From positions 10,430,566 through 10,494,565 of the forward strand of contig NC_079873.1 of NCBI RefSeq assembly GCF_023065955.2: a stretch of 64,000 nt of DNA, in the 5' to 3' direction. The DNA is from Ursus arctos. Lineage: Eukaryota; Chordata; Mammalia; Carnivora; Ursidae. Every line of letters starts with the position of its first letter. Within the stretch, counting starts at the first letter, position 1. The notes below the pieces were generated by a model. The model did no database searches, had not been told where the DNA came from, and saw nothing but the letters and a program-made list of their open reading frames with translations. Position numbers and translations under genes: made by a program. Positions 22,910 through 34,068 of the stretch are shown piece after piece.

Positions 22910-23980
22910 TTTAATTTTTTCTACATTTCTTTTGTCTTTGTTCTGCACATCAAGTTTCCCAGGAGCATTGCCTAGTGGCAGCTTGGCCTCTGGGCCCCCT
23001 GAGGGCCTCTGCTATACTTTCCGCCTTATCTGACCTTCTTGTCAGCTTTGCCCCACCATCCCGTCCCTCCGCCTCCACGGAGAACCTCACTCCTGATGAA
23101 AACGAAAATGCCCAGGTACAGGTCTCATCACTTCGGAATGCAGCGCCTCTTGTTTCGTTGGCAGAGGTATCCTGGCTTCTGCCTACGCCCATCCATCCTC
23201 GTGTTCTCTGGATCCAGTCCCAGGTCCTCAGGGGCTCCTTGCTCCCTCAGTTATGTCCCTCTTCTCATATCAGTGCCTCTTCCTTTCCCAGCCCCTTCCC
23301 CCTCAGCATCAGCCTTGCTCAGGCTCTCCGATCCTTACAGAAGTTTTAGTGGCTTTTTTATCTCTTGCTCCTTACTCTTCTTTCTCCTCTCTTTTTGGTC
23401 CTGCTTCTGTATGAAGTGGGCTACCTCAGTGTCCTCCCCTTCCTTGCTCTCAACCCGCTGCCATTTCTCTTCTAGCACATCCGGTACAGTACAGCTGTGT
23501 CCCTGAGGCTCTCTGCTGACTTCTGCCTCTCTGCTGCCTACCATTATTTGGCTCCTGCAGTATTTGATCCTCTTGGCCATGTCCTCTTTCTTTTTTTGCA
23601 ATCACCACATTCTCCCTCCCCAAACTGCAAAGTGATATGTGCTTAGTGCACAGAACAAAACACAAGAAGAAAGCCACAAATCTCAGAAGACACAGGTACT
23701 TAAGCACAAAGGAAAACAACAAGAATCCCTCCCAACACCATGACTTTAAAAGAACCATTCTTTCTAATTAGTGTACATCCTCCCACTTTTGTCTTATGCT
23801 AATAATTTTTCTTATACATGCACCTATAAAGCCAAATGGCTTCCTCTTGTAGCTCCCTATTGAGCAACTCTTCCCCAGGAAGCTGGCTCTGTGACAGAGC
23901 TTAGGGTGGACGGTACTTATGAAGAAATGAGCTTGGCACCAACACCCATGAAAGGAAAATGGAGTAAGTAGGATAGGATG
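22910..23980. other. Pyrimidine-rich intergenic sequence
   Basis: The plus strand from about 23000 to 23620 is strongly C/T-rich. This creates open frames on both strands, and the minus-strand ones are rich in Lys and Glu. No product is recognised and I see no exon structure. Confidence 0.45.
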
Positions 23981-23986
23981 GAACAC

Positions 23987-24243
23987 GGTTTCTCAGCAGA
24001 GTGTACTGACATTCTGGAGCAGGCCATACTTTGTTGTGGGTTCTGTCCTGTGCATTGTGGGATGTTTAACAGCATCTCTGGTTTCCACCTTCTAGATGCC
24101 GGTGCCATGTTCATGTGTGCGTACAAACACCTCTCCCCCTCGTCCTCCCCCAGTTGTGATGACCAAAAATGTCTCTAGACATTGCCAAGTATCTCTTCTG
24201 GGGGTGAAGGGGGGACAAAATCACCCCCAGTTGAGAACCACTG
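23987..24243 (+). mobile_element. MER20-like hAT-Charlie MITE, copy 3
   Basis: GTTGTGGGTTCTGTCCTGTG, GATGTTTAACAGCATCTCTGG, TCTCTAGACATTGCCAAG and CACCCCCAGTTGAGAACCAC show an almost complete copy with a small insertion in the middle. The 179-codon frame 24096-24635 is an accident of this repeat. Confidence 0.85.
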
Positions 24244-24504
24244 CGGTAGAGAGAAGAAATGAACTAGGAAGCAGCCTAACAGTCATCTTCATGGACCGCA
24301 CAGGCATCTCGGGAGCTGGAATGGCCCTTCTGAGTTGTCAGCAGTTGGGCGGAGATGGGTTGGCCATTATTCTCTCATACGGAGCCATCACCGGCCATGG
24401 CTGCTGGAAGGGGGCCTGGCAGTGGGTGAGGTGGCTTTCTGTGGCTGGAGCAACAGGTCCTTCACTGAAGGGGGATGGGGGCCATCCCAGTGTTCATGAT
24501 ATGG

Positions 24505-24640
24505 GTTACTCTACAATTATCAATTTACTTGTCAGCATCTTCCACTCAATGACAAACCTCCTGAGAATTGGGGCCATGCCTTATTTGGCTCTGTGTCACC
24601 CAAACCTAGCATGGGAATCAATACGGGTTAAATGAAATAA
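24505..24640 (+). repeat. L2 3'-end fragment
   Basis: CTCCTGAGAATTGGGGCCATG, TGTCACCCAAACCTAGCAT and GTTAAATGAAATAATGAAATG match an L2 end with its terminal short repeats. Confidence 0.55.
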
Positions 24641-24644
24641 TGAA

Positions 24645-25555
24645 ATGAAATGGGACAATAATTGTGGTTATGTGGATTTTTGCAAACTGAAAAACTATAG
24701 TGAAAGGATTCCCTATTATGCATTTTCTTGTGATGTGGGAAACTCCAAAAAGATTAACCCATATTTACCTTATGATATTTAATTATGCGTACTTTTTTGA
24801 GAAGTTTAAGAGTGAGTATCAGCCGACAATATTAACAGTTCTGAGCTAATCTTTAACAGTGTTTTGAATCTTCGGTAGATGAGATTCTTTAACAGTAATT
24901 TATAAAGAGGATTAAGGGATTGGTGTAGGATAGAGCCAACTGATTATGAAATATTACTCAGAATTCAAGTGATGAACATTTTTGCTTAAATAGATAGGAT
25001 TATAAAGCACTATATTACGTCTATGCAGAGCTCTGCAAAACGCTACCCTCTTCATCCAGCAGAGGGCACAGCTGTATAGAGTTAGCGATGGAGAAATACT
25101 TGACAAAAAGTAACTGGGAAGTGCGTTCATCTCACAGCCAGACACGTTAGTGACACATGCCATCCCATGTAAATGAGTGAAACTATCCATCTAAAGTTCA
25201 CCAATGTGCTGTCTGTAGACTGCTTTCCCAACTCTGTTCTTTCACATTTTTAAAAAAGTTCTATCATCCACAAACTCAGGATTAGGTTAATCTCTAAATA
25301 ATACTGTTAATTTCAACTGGCTAAAAGCATTTGAGCCCAACAACGTGTAAGCGTTTTCTTAGAGCATGACTTCACGTATGGCATGTTTTCTCTTCTCACC
25401 AGATACGTTACAGGTCATGACACAGAAGTAAAGCACACCTACATATACTGGGCGCTATTCTCTTTCTAGATTACCGGGGGGAAATCATGTTCATAGTTCC
25501 CCACCCCCGGTATTTTCCGATTTTGCTGGGCATGGATATTGTACACCATGAGCTC
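24645..25555. other. Intergenic, unassigned
   Basis: AT-rich sequence, nothing recognised. Confidence 0.45.
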
Positions 25556-25561
25556 ATGTGT

Positions 25562-25760
25562 TGAAATGGACAGAACTGCTCTAGGGGCTGGAAGATCTGA
25601 CTTTGTTCCTTCCCGGTTGTGTGGCCTGGGTCAAGTGACTCCTTCTCAGAGCCCATCTTCCTCTGTTACTAGAGGAACAATAATGCCCACTGGGCCCTCT
25701 TCGCAGATGGACGGTGTGTGCTCGCGGTGTCAGAGCCGAGGACAGGCGCTCCTCGCAAGC
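25562..25760 (+). repeat. MIR SINE, sense
   Basis: GCTGGAAGATCTGACTTTG, TTGTGTGGCCTGGGTCAAGTG and CCATCTTCCTCTGTTACTAG follow the MIR core. Confidence 0.6.
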
Positions 25761-26087
25761 AGGGGTCAGCTGTTACAGGAGTAACTGACAACGGCCGCTG
25801 TCACAAGTGTCCACCAGATGGCGGCAAAAGTTTCTAGCTTTCTCTGTGAAGCACTTGAACAAATCGCCGGGTTCTTGGGCAATTTAGAGCAGTGGGAGGA
25901 AGCAGGATCCAAGCGGGGGGTTAGGTTGAAGCTAATCTGGGGAGGAAGGTTTTGATTAGTATTAAGACCACCTGTAAAGCAAATCGTTGCTTCAGATACA
26001 TTTCTCGCTTTAGATTGCTAATTCCATTTTGGAGAATTTATCCTTTGTTAGTAATTGAAAACTATAAAAGAACATAATAGCTATATA

Positions 26088-26171
26088 TCTATACCTATAT
26101 AGGTATAGACGTTTATTACAGTATTGTGTTAAAAAAATAAAATTCAACTGATCTTTACATTTGTAAAGATC
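26088..26171. repeat. Two adjacent near-perfect palindromes
   Basis: TCTATACCTAT/ATAGGTATAGA (26088-26109) is a perfect 22-bp palindrome. GATCTTTACA-TT-TGTAAAGATC (26150-26171) has 10-bp arms around two bases. A Can-SINE starts within a few bases of the second. Confidence 0.9.
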
Positions 26172-26173
26172 TT

Positions 26174-26276
26174 GGGGTGCCTGGTTGGCTCAGTCAGGAG
26201 AGGAAGTGACTTTTGATCTTGGGTTGTGAATTCAAGCCCCAGGTTGTTTGGTCATAGAGTTTACCTTTAAAAAATA
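26174..26276 (+). mobile_element. Can-SINE, short old type, sense
   Basis: GGGGTGCCTGGTTGGCTCAG head and TTGTGAATTCAAGCCCC tRNA-like segment, ending in TTTACCTTTAAAAAATAATG. Confidence 0.8.
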
Positions 26277-26279
26277 ATG

Positions 26280-27510
26280 AAGATCTAATTGGATTTATTA
26301 AGTGACTCACGAATGGAGCAGTACGCCAGCGAACAAGTACTTGTAGAGAGAGAATGGAGGAGTTGTACAGATGGAAGGTTTTCATAGGAAGGAGAGTGGG
26401 GCATAAAGTTAAGTTATTAGCAAAAGAAAAGAAAGGATTTTTACTTCTGGTTTGGCAGGAAGGGAATAGGAGTGCTTTTATTATGCAGAGGACCTCACTA
26501 GTGCTATTCAGGACATTTCAGACTGACTGTTACAAGATCTCATTCCTGGGAGAGGTGGAAACTAACTAAATTTGGGTTTGCTTTTAGGGGGTGGTGGCAA
26601 ATGACTGCATTTCGAGCTTTTTGTTTCTTTCTTTTTAAAACCCTCCTAATGGAAGTATTTTTATTCTATGCACAAAGAGTTAGCATTAGTGCCGGAATCT
26701 TGGATATCTGCTGTTGAGGTGGGTATCCAGGATGACCTACTCAAGAAAGTTCACTGAATCCGGTTTACCGCAGCCTGAATCCTCCGCATACTGACCGAGA
26801 CCCTGGCGGTGCATACTGAGGGCATATTTCCAGATCAGACGGGCCGGTTTGCATAGACGCTGCAAGAAAGAGAACCCTGGCCAAATCTCCTTGCATGCAT
26901 CCAGTAGAGCTGCTGGTGACCCATCTTGCAGTCTCGGAGGCAACAAGGCAAAAGGAAAGAGCTTCTTGTTTCTTTTTTTTTTTTTCTTTTCTTTTCTTTC
27001 CTTTTTTTTTTTTAACAATTGTATACGGATAATTAGTAAAATTGGAAGCGATTTAGGAACATGGAATGTTAGGCAGCCATCAAAATGAAAATTAGGAATA
27101 TTATCTAGGTGCATGGAAAGCAAGCCTGATGAATAGGTAAAATAAAAGAAGAATGAATTATGTGTCATGTTAATAACTAGATTGACACTGAGAACATATG
27201 CGGCTGGGAAACAAAAGCAAGAAAGACATAATAACCCTGGCATGTCAGAGAGTTAGTAGTCTCGCTCTTTCTGTATCTCTCTGTCTCTGTGTGTGTCTCT
27301 CTCCTTCGGGAATCACATTATTGCTGTTAGTGATCTTTGCAGAACACGACACTTCTAAAGAGATTTTCATGCTTTGTTTGTAATACAGTAATGCCTAATG
27401 TATCTAGCGTGTCCCGGAAGAACTGGCATATTTAAATGACTTCTGAATCTGATATTTTTTTTCTGTTACTTTTTTTTTTTAGCAGATTAAAAAGTAAAAG
27501 ATCTTTTTTT
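26280..27510. other. Intergenic, unassigned, with T-rich tract
   Basis: No gene recognised. A T/C-rich tract at about 26968-27014 explains the Lys-rich reading of the 168-codon minus frame 26737-27243. Confidence 0.45.
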
Positions 27511-27512
27511 GG

Positions 27513-27722
27513 GGGGCGCCTGGGAGGCTCAGTTGGTTAAGTGGGTGGCTCTGATTTTGGCTCAGGTCATGATGTCAGGGTCCTGGGATAGAGCCCAGCA
27601 TCTGGCTCTGTGCTCAGTGGGGAGTCTGCTTGAGGATTCTATCTCCTTCTCCCTCTGCTCCCCCCACCCCACACGCTCTCTCCCTCTTTCTAAAATAAAT
27701 AAATACATCTTAAAAAAAAAAA
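27513..27722 (+). mobile_element. Can-SINE, sense
   Basis: GGGCGCCTGGGAGGCTCAGT head, CT-rich body and A-rich tail. The flanks AAAAGATCTT / AAAAAGATCC suggest a short target duplication. Confidence 0.92.
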
Positions 27723-27977
27723 GATCCCCCCATCTTTACTTATTTAAACACGAAAACTACAGCAAAAACATTTTGGCTAGAAGTCTTTCTAAAATGTACT
27801 GCATACTTCCTGCCTTTTCCAGTGGTTTCCTGAACATACCTTGTTCTTGTCTTTTTATCTCAGGCTTACCATGATGAATGTCAGTTTCTCTCCCACATGC
27901 AGTTCAAGTATGGGGTTACCTGCCTCTACACAGCACGATCAGATCTCCTCTGAGTTTTGTTTGATTCCTTGATTCTT

Positions 27978-28184
27978 TTTTTTTTTTTTAAGATTTTATT
28001 TGAGAGAGAATGAGCGAGAGAGAGCGAGCACGAGTCGGGGCAGGGGTGAGGGGGACTAGGCAGAGGGAGAAGCAGAATCCCCACTGAGCAGGAAGCCTGA
28101 CGCAGGGCTTCATCCCAGGACCCTGGGATCACGACCTAAGCCGAAGGCAGACACTTAACCAACTGAGCCACCCCGGTGCTCCCT
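27978..28184 (-). mobile_element. Can-SINE, antisense
   Basis: Poly-T, AAGATTTTATTTGAGAGAG, and a tRNA-like end AACCAACTGAGCCACCC. Target duplication CCTTGATTCTT at 27967-27977 and 28185-28195. Confidence 0.95.
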
Positions 28185-28199
28185 CCTTGATTCTTGTTT

Positions 28200-28890
28200 T
28201 TACAGGTTTTCTTTTTGTGTTCTTTGGTCTTTTCTTAAAGTCTATCAGGAGTCATTTTCATGGTTGCCAGTGTCCCAGCCTTTGGCAACCTTCCCTTCCT
28301 AACCTCTACACAAACTTGCTGTTTTTAATGTGCTTTGCTAGAAAATCACACAGTAGAGTTTATGGGAACTGTGTGCAGAGAGCTCCAAAGGGCTTTCCTA
28401 TTTATGAAGTGTTTGGACAGTGGAGACATAGCCTTATCTATTTTGGTTGCTCGGAGGTGTTTTGGCTTATTTCGTAACTCTTGGCTGTTTCCTGGCTCTG
28501 CCGGGGTCTCTAGGAAATGACCTATGCACCAGGGACATGCTGCTGCAGGGGAAAATACAATACTGGCTCTCAAAGAAAAAAAAATACTGGCCCTCAGAAA
28601 GAAAGCATCACAGTAGTAAATCCAGTCAACACCAACAGATCGATGGCAACTGAGAGCAGAGCCAAGCAATCAATAGTCATCACAAACCCGCATTTGCATC
28701 TGTTCTCTACTTCTTCCATGTCCCTTCATCCTTCCATTCACAGCCTTCATCCTGGGCCATATTCACCTCCACTTTAGAAAGGAGCAACGGAATGATAAAA
28801 AGCAGAAGTTAGACAGAATAATGTAGAGAAGAATAATTTATGTGATTCAACGATCTTTTCCTTAGCCAGTCAATAAATGGCATGCATTTT
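28200..28890. other. Intergenic, unassigned
   Basis: Nothing recognised. Confidence 0.4.
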
Positions 28891-28912
28891 GAACATAAAA
28901 GCCATATTTTTT

Positions 28913-29093
28913 AAAAAAGGTTATATTTATTTATTTGAGAGAGAGAGAGCACAAGCAGGGGAGTGGCAGAGGCAGAGGGAGAAGCAGACTCCCCACTGAG
29001 CAGGGAGCCCCATATAGGGCTTCATGCCAGGACCCTGGGATCATGACCTGAGCCAAAGGCAGACGCCCAACCAACTGAGCCACCCGCGTACCC
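28913..29093 (-). mobile_element. Can-SINE, antisense
   Basis: T-rich tail, GAGAGAGAGAGAGCACAAGC, and AACCAACTGAGCCACCC. Target duplication CATAAAAGCCATATTTTT (28894) and CATAAAAGGCATATTTTT (29094). Confidence 0.95.
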
Positions 29094-29114
29094 CATAAAA
29101 GGCATATTTTTAAC

Positions 29115-30515
29115 ACATAAAGCAGGTTGCCAGATGCCATGAAGATTCAAAAAAAGTAGGCATTTATGCTCTCTATTCTTTGTTGGTTTGCAAAGAGTTA
29201 ACTGTAGGAGTGGACCATTCGTGCAATTAAAATTGAATTAAATGTCATTAAATCAAATGACACATAACTCTCCTCTCTGGGAATCTATGTGTTATGTGAA
29301 TTCACATATTTCTGCTATCCAGGGTCAATGCTGTTTTCTTTTGGTTCTGGAGTCTAAAGTAAGACTCCGATTCAATGTTAGCCACAATGGGTATGTAGAC
29401 ATTCTTTTGAAGAGATTTTCAACCACAGTTTATTTGACTCTACCGTGCTCTTGAAAGTATTTATGTACTTACAGGGCCTGGGAAAACTCATGACACTCCC
29501 AAGCCTTCTCTTTATTCCACTTAATTCCATTATTTATTTATTTTCATACCCAAGAAAATTGGCAATAACCACAAAGCAAAATAAGCAAACCCATTCCCTG
29601 ATCTTCAGAGTAGTTGTTGAAAGATAACTTGTGATCGAACGTAATTTTTGGTTTCTTTGGCTTAATTCTGATGAAGCTTTTGGATTCTGTGGATCAGTGT
29701 GTGAGGAGTGACCTACACTTAGATCAATGCCTGAGAAGTGACCATCTTCTAAGAATCAATGAAAATTGCTGGATGCATTTTTGTTCAGTGATTAGAAATG
29801 ATCATCAATACTAGAGAAATGATTAGAAGGTGTAGACTGTCCAGGGAGTGAAAGAGAGGATGCTTGGAATGAGTAGCGCTGTTTTATCTCCATCAGACAC
29901 TATTTGCTGGTCATTGTGTTAGAAAGCAAGTTGAGAAAATGGTCATCTTTTCCATAGTCTGAAGGCGATGTTATAAAACCCGACCATATCCTGCTGCTGT
30001 CTGAATAAATCCCATATTAGAAATGCATTTGTTGCATTTGATGCATCTATTGAATTCTGTATTGTTCCTGGTGGTAGAGACAAGGTGAACTTGTAGAAAA
30101 ATCACCTAATTGAAAATCTTGGAATAATCCAAAAGAAAGTATTTAGAGCCCTGAAACCATTCCAAACCACATTTTACCCAATCATTAAAAAAATTTCTTT
30201 TCATAACAATTTTACAATGTTGTGAACAACTATGAAATTGCTAATGTCATTTCCATGTTTTTTGTTCATTTTCTCCTGGAAATGATGATGGGAAACAAGA
30301 TGGCCAAAAAGCTAGGAAGTAGAGAATACTTTCCCTTCTGGCTAGGGAACTCTATAATAAACGTCCACAATTTTGATGATCACTGAATGTTGATAATAAT
30401 ATATGTACTCAATTTATTAGGTAACCGTTTGGTTTTCTATTAAGCTAAACAAATGCAATCAGTTTAATATACATAATTGATAGGACCCATAGAAATAAAG
30501 TACTAGTTGAATAAT
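29115..30515. other. Intergenic, AT-rich, unassigned
   Basis: No repeat or gene recognised in about 1.4 kb. Confidence 0.45.
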
Positions 30516-30521
30516 TTATAG

Positions 30522-30693
30522 CAGTGGTTCCTAGCTTTGGATTCATACTAGCAGCACTTGGAGAGCTTTTAAAAACCCTAAACCCAGGCCACATCCCAGA
30601 CCAATTAAATTAGAATCTCTTGGGGCTGGGACTCAGACATCAGTATTTTTTAAGCTCAGTAGGTGATGCTAATATGTAGTTTGGGAAACACTG
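30522..30693 (+). mobile_element. MER5-like hAT-Charlie MITE
   Basis: CAGTGGTTCCTAGCTTTGG start, AATTAAATTAGAATCTCTTG centre and GTAGTTTGGGAAACACTGG end form its terminal inverted repeats. Confidence 0.75.
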
Positions 30694-31009
30694 GTTTATA
30701 GAATGTTTGTGTTTACTCTTAGGTAAGCTTACGCACATTAGGGACTCTTTCTTTACCAATCTTTACCAGCCTCTTCTTAGCCTTCAGGGACTGTTTCTGT
30801 TTCTTTTGCTTTAAACAAAGGTAAATCAGTCCAAAAGAACAAGTGTGTTTGTTTTCATTTCTTCCTCTTTTTCTCTGCTCTTGGTTTTTCTGCCATATTG
30901 ATCAATACAGCGAAATAGCAAATACAGGTCGGGCTATTTACTATTTACCACATTGGCAACGTATTTAATCTCTAAACTAGTCCCTGCCCCCAGCCCCCAC
31001 CATCTATAG

Positions 31010-31200
31010 TAGTGGTTCTCAACTGGCAGTAATTTTACCCCCCAGGAGACATTTCGGATTGTCACCACTAGGGGGTTGCTTTTGACACCTAGCGGGGAGA
31101 GGCCAGCAATGTTGTTAAACGTTCGACAGTGCACAGGACGGCCCTCGCGGCACGGTATTATCTGGCTCCAAAGGTCACTAGTGCTGAGGTGAAGGAACCC
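31010..31200 (-). mobile_element. MER20-like hAT-Charlie MITE, copy 4, antisense
   Basis: AGTGGTTCTCAACTGGCAGT, CAGGAGACATTTCGGATTG, GACAGTGCACAGGACGGCC and ATTATCTGGCTCCAAAGG give the inverted MER20 order. Confidence 0.8.
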
Positions 31201-31204
31201 TCGT

Positions 31205-31400
31205 CCGAGTGAGGCTCTGGCGTCCAACTGCCTGTATTCAGATTCTTGCTCCTCCACTTGCTAGCTATGAAAGCTTTAGCACCTTATTATTCCTGCCCGA
31301 ATCCATCGAAAATGTGAATATTATCAGCACTCCCCTTGGAGCTGACATGAAGTTTAAATGGGCCAACGCAGGTAGAGCATGGATGGTGCCAAGTAGCTAA
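31205..31400 (+). repeat. MIR SINE, sense
   Basis: GAGGCTCTGGCGTCCAACTG, CTCCACTTGCTAGCTATG and GACATGAAGTTTAAATGGG follow MIR. It abuts MER20 copy 4. Confidence 0.6.
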
Positions 31401-31404
31401 TTCT

Positions 31405-32028
31405 CACTGAAATATGTCTCTATTTTGAGGCATTCATGCCTTCTTGTCAGGGTCCTTAAGATCGTTTGCTTGACCCTACTCTTGACAACCTCAGCATTAA
31501 TATTTCATACTTTGGTGGTAGGAAGGGAAAAGGGGTTGTAAGATGGAGTTGCTTCGAACAGGCACCTGCTTTGGACTCGAAGTGGATATTAAGAGGCGAC
31601 AAGCCTACAGAACACCGTTCAGTTCCTTCCCCCACCACCTTCCACGTGCCTCTGCCACCTTACCACTAGCTAGACACCTGTGTTGGGTGGAGTGTCCAAA
31701 TAAACAAGCTTGTAGTGGGTCAAAAAAAAAAAAAGTCAAAGGTATTCTTGCAAGTGCTGATTCTAAGAGGGTTAATGCCAATGAACACAGTTCTGTAATA
31801 AACTTTATAGTTATTATTAATAAGAGGCAGATAGCTACAGGAGTCACACTCAGCAAAGAGCTCCGTGCCATAAATAGACTGGGGATCATTACTACAGAAG
31901 GAGTTGAGGTTATAGGTTGTAATGAAACCGTGAGGGAGGGTGTAGGGAGGAGAGAGAAGGGGCTCAGGATATAACCCAAGAAATATCTGCTTGACTAATA
32001 TTTCTTGCGGACCTAATGTGTGTCTGCC
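31405..32028. other. Intergenic, unassigned
   Basis: No feature recognised apart from an A12 run near 31722. Opposed frames 31543-31974 and 31605-31979 have no recognisable product. Confidence 0.4.
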
Positions 32029-32043
32029 AGTTGCCGTTCTTTT

Positions 32044-32255
32044 CTTTCTTTTCTTTTCTTTTTTTTTTTTATTTTAAGATTTTATTTATTTATTTGAGAG
32101 AGAGAAACAGAGAACACGAGTTGGGGGAGCGCGAGAGGGAGAAGCATGCTCCCGCTGAGCAGGGAGAGCCAGATGCGGGACTCTATCCCAGGACCCTGGG
32201 ATCATGACCTGAGTGGAAGGCAGACACTTAACCAACTGAGCCACCCAGGTGCCCC
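32044..32255 (-). mobile_element. Can-SINE, antisense
   Basis: T/C-rich tail, ATTTATTTATTTGAGAGAGAG, CCCAGGACCCTGGGATCATG and AACCAACTGAGCCACCC. Flanking GTTGCCGTTCTTT / GTTGTTCTTT is a likely target duplication. Confidence 0.92.
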
Positions 32256-32269
32256 TGTATGTTGTTCTT

Positions 32270-32500
32270 TAAAAATGTTATTTGATATGCATTATCCTGG
32301 CCATCATCCCTCATAATCAACATTTAAATTAGCTTCAAAGTATTCTTTCAAATGGCTGTATTGTAATTTACTGGACCATTCTTCTATCTGGAGACATTTA
32401 GGCTGTTTCCAGATTTTTACCATTACAGACAGATTTCCCTGCATACCGATTTTCTAATGTTTGGATTATTTTCTTAAGCTACTTACAAGATCCATTTTTG
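32270..32500 (-). repeat. Old L1/HAL1 fragment, antisense
   Basis: TACTGGACCATTCTTCTATC, GAGACATTTAGGCTGTTTCC and TTTACCATTACAGACAG match the inverted 3' ORF2 region of old L1 or HAL1. Confidence 0.6.
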
Positions 32501-32504
32501 AAGT

Positions 32505-33160
32505 GTTTCTTTATCCGTGAAGAATGTATAAAAGAATATGCAGCTGGAAAATCTTGTGTGATGGAGAAAAGATTCTATCAGGGATTAATATTTATCATCA
32601 AAAGTTTAAACTGGCATAAAGCTCCCATTAAAGAGAAGGATTCCAACCACGAAGTGAACACTAGTTGGGCCCACCTACTCTAGCTTTGAACAGAGATGGA
32701 AAGGTCTTCTCTGATTTCCACTTGAATAAAGACAGAACTCCCGATGCTCGCTATTGAGCCGGTACACTTCAATTTATTATTGCCCGAAAGTAGATTTTTA
32801 TTGGATACAAAACAGGAAGTAAACGCAAACAGAAGGAAGGACAGTCCTCCTCCCTGGAAATAATCATTGCGTCTTTCTCCAGGGCCCCTGGGTGAACGTC
32901 TTCGAATCACTGGCAGGTCTGTACCACCTCCAGTGGCTGAGCCTGAGGAAGACCACCTCCTGGCAGTTTTAACAAATGCTGGGGCCCCCCGAGCTCTGAA
33001 ACGGCTGCACTGGTTTCAAGGAAATCCTCTTGGAGAGAAGTAACATTTATTTCTTTTTTCCTTGGTCTTCTGGTTAGTTTATATGTATTTAAGGGCAAAA
33101 TTCATACAAATATGTATAAGAAAGTTTCAGCGGGCTCTTCTACTTACTTCAGAAAATTGA
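32505..33160. other. Intergenic, unassigned
   Basis: Nothing recognised. Confidence 0.4.
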
Positions 33161-33176
33161 TTCAAAATTGGAGTGA

Positions 33177-33374
33177 TGGGGGCACCCGGGTGACTCAGTC
33201 GGTTAAGCATCTGCCTTCGGCTCAGGTCGTGATCTCAGGGTCCTGGGATCGAATCCCGCATCGGGCTCCCTGCTCAGGGGGGAATCTGCTTCTCCCTCTG
33301 CCCCTCCCCTACTTATGCTTGCGTGCGCGCGCGCTCTCTCTCTCTCTGAAATAAATAAAATCTTTAAAAAAGAA
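33177..33374 (+). mobile_element. Can-SINE, sense (outer of a stacked pair)
   Basis: GGGGCACCCGGGTGACTCAG head, a body containing a GTGCGCGCGCGCTC tract, and an AAATAAATAAAATCTTT tail. AAAATTGGAGTGA flanks it at 33164-33176 and 33375-33387. Confidence 0.95.
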
Positions 33375-33387
33375 AAAATTGGAGTGA

Positions 33388-33502
33388 CGGGGCACCCGGC
33401 TGGCTCAGGCCGTAGCGCATGTGACTCTTGATCTTGGGATCCCCAGTTTGAGCTTCGTGTTGGGGGTTAAGCGATTACTTAAAAATAAAATCCTAAAAAA
33501 AT
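33388..33502 (+). mobile_element. Can-SINE, short old type, sense (second of pair)
   Basis: GGGGCACCCGGCTGGCTCAG head, no CT body, tail ACTTAAAAATAAAATCC. It is flanked by the same AAAATTGGAGTGA at 33375-33387 and 33503-33515. Confidence 0.92.
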
Positions 33503-33683
33503 AAAATTGGAGTGACACTAATTCCCAATGCATTAATTAGACAGCTTGCGGGGCCCATCTTCTGCTAATTTAAATCATTTCCCTAAGTTCTATTTTGTCA
33601 CTTTTGTATGCAAAGATGTGCCACTGAACTAATTTGATTGTCAAAAAAGGGACTTCTTTGGACTCTAAAGAAACAGGCCTTTA

Positions 33684-33878
33684 GGGGCGCCTGGGTGGCG
33701 CAGTCGTTAAGCGTCTGCCTTCGGCTCAGGGCGTGATCCCGGCGTTATGGGATCGAGCCCCACATCAGGCTCCTCCACTATGAGCCTGCTTCTTCCTCTC
33801 CCACTCCCCCTGCTTGTGTTCCCTCTCTCGCTGGCTGTCTCTCTCTGTCAAATAAATACAATCTTTAAAATAAAAAAA
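33684..33878 (+). mobile_element. Can-SINE, ursid-type subfamily, sense
   Basis: GGGGCGCCTGGGTGGCGCAG head, GGGCGTGATCCCGGCGTTAT and TATGAGCCTGCTTCTTCC are diagnostic of the subfamily I associate with bears and panda. Target duplication AAACAGGCCTTTA / AAACAGACCTTTA. Confidence 0.95.
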
Positions 33879-33954
33879 AAACAGACCTTTAAAAAAAATC
33901 TTCGAATGTCAAATGTTGACTATGGTAATACTTGCACACACATATTATTCATAT

Positions 33955-34015
33955 TCAAACACGTATTGAGCACTTACTGTGCGTAAGGCAAGATGCTGGG
34001 ACCATGGTCTCAATT
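33955..34015 (-). repeat. L2 end fragment
   Basis: CGTATTGAGCACTTACTGTG and AGGCAAGATGCTGGGACCATGG resemble the inverted L2 (or MIR) terminal region. Confidence 0.45.
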
Positions 34016-34068
34016 ATAAAGTGGGTGGGGTGCTAGGGGGAGAAAGACTCATCTTGAGGCGGAAAAGT

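Noticed and set aside
23335..23601. Lys/Glu-rich minus-strand frame, possible pseudogene
   Set aside because: The plus strand is pyrimidine-rich, which forces such a composition. I cannot match it to any family and the frames break.
24096..24635. 179-codon plus-strand open frame
   Set aside because: It runs across MER20 copy 3 and an L2 fragment; no recognisable protein.
26737..27243. 168-codon minus-strand frame with a Lys/Glu run
   Set aside because: The charged run is the translation of a T/C-rich tract; no domain or conservation signal.
27509..27874. Repeated frames reading like WVAQLVKHLPLAQVMIPGSWD in many places
   Set aside because: These are the same translated frame of Can-SINE heads (also near 29000, 33200, 37900, 40650, 44950, 46600, 57900), not a gene family.
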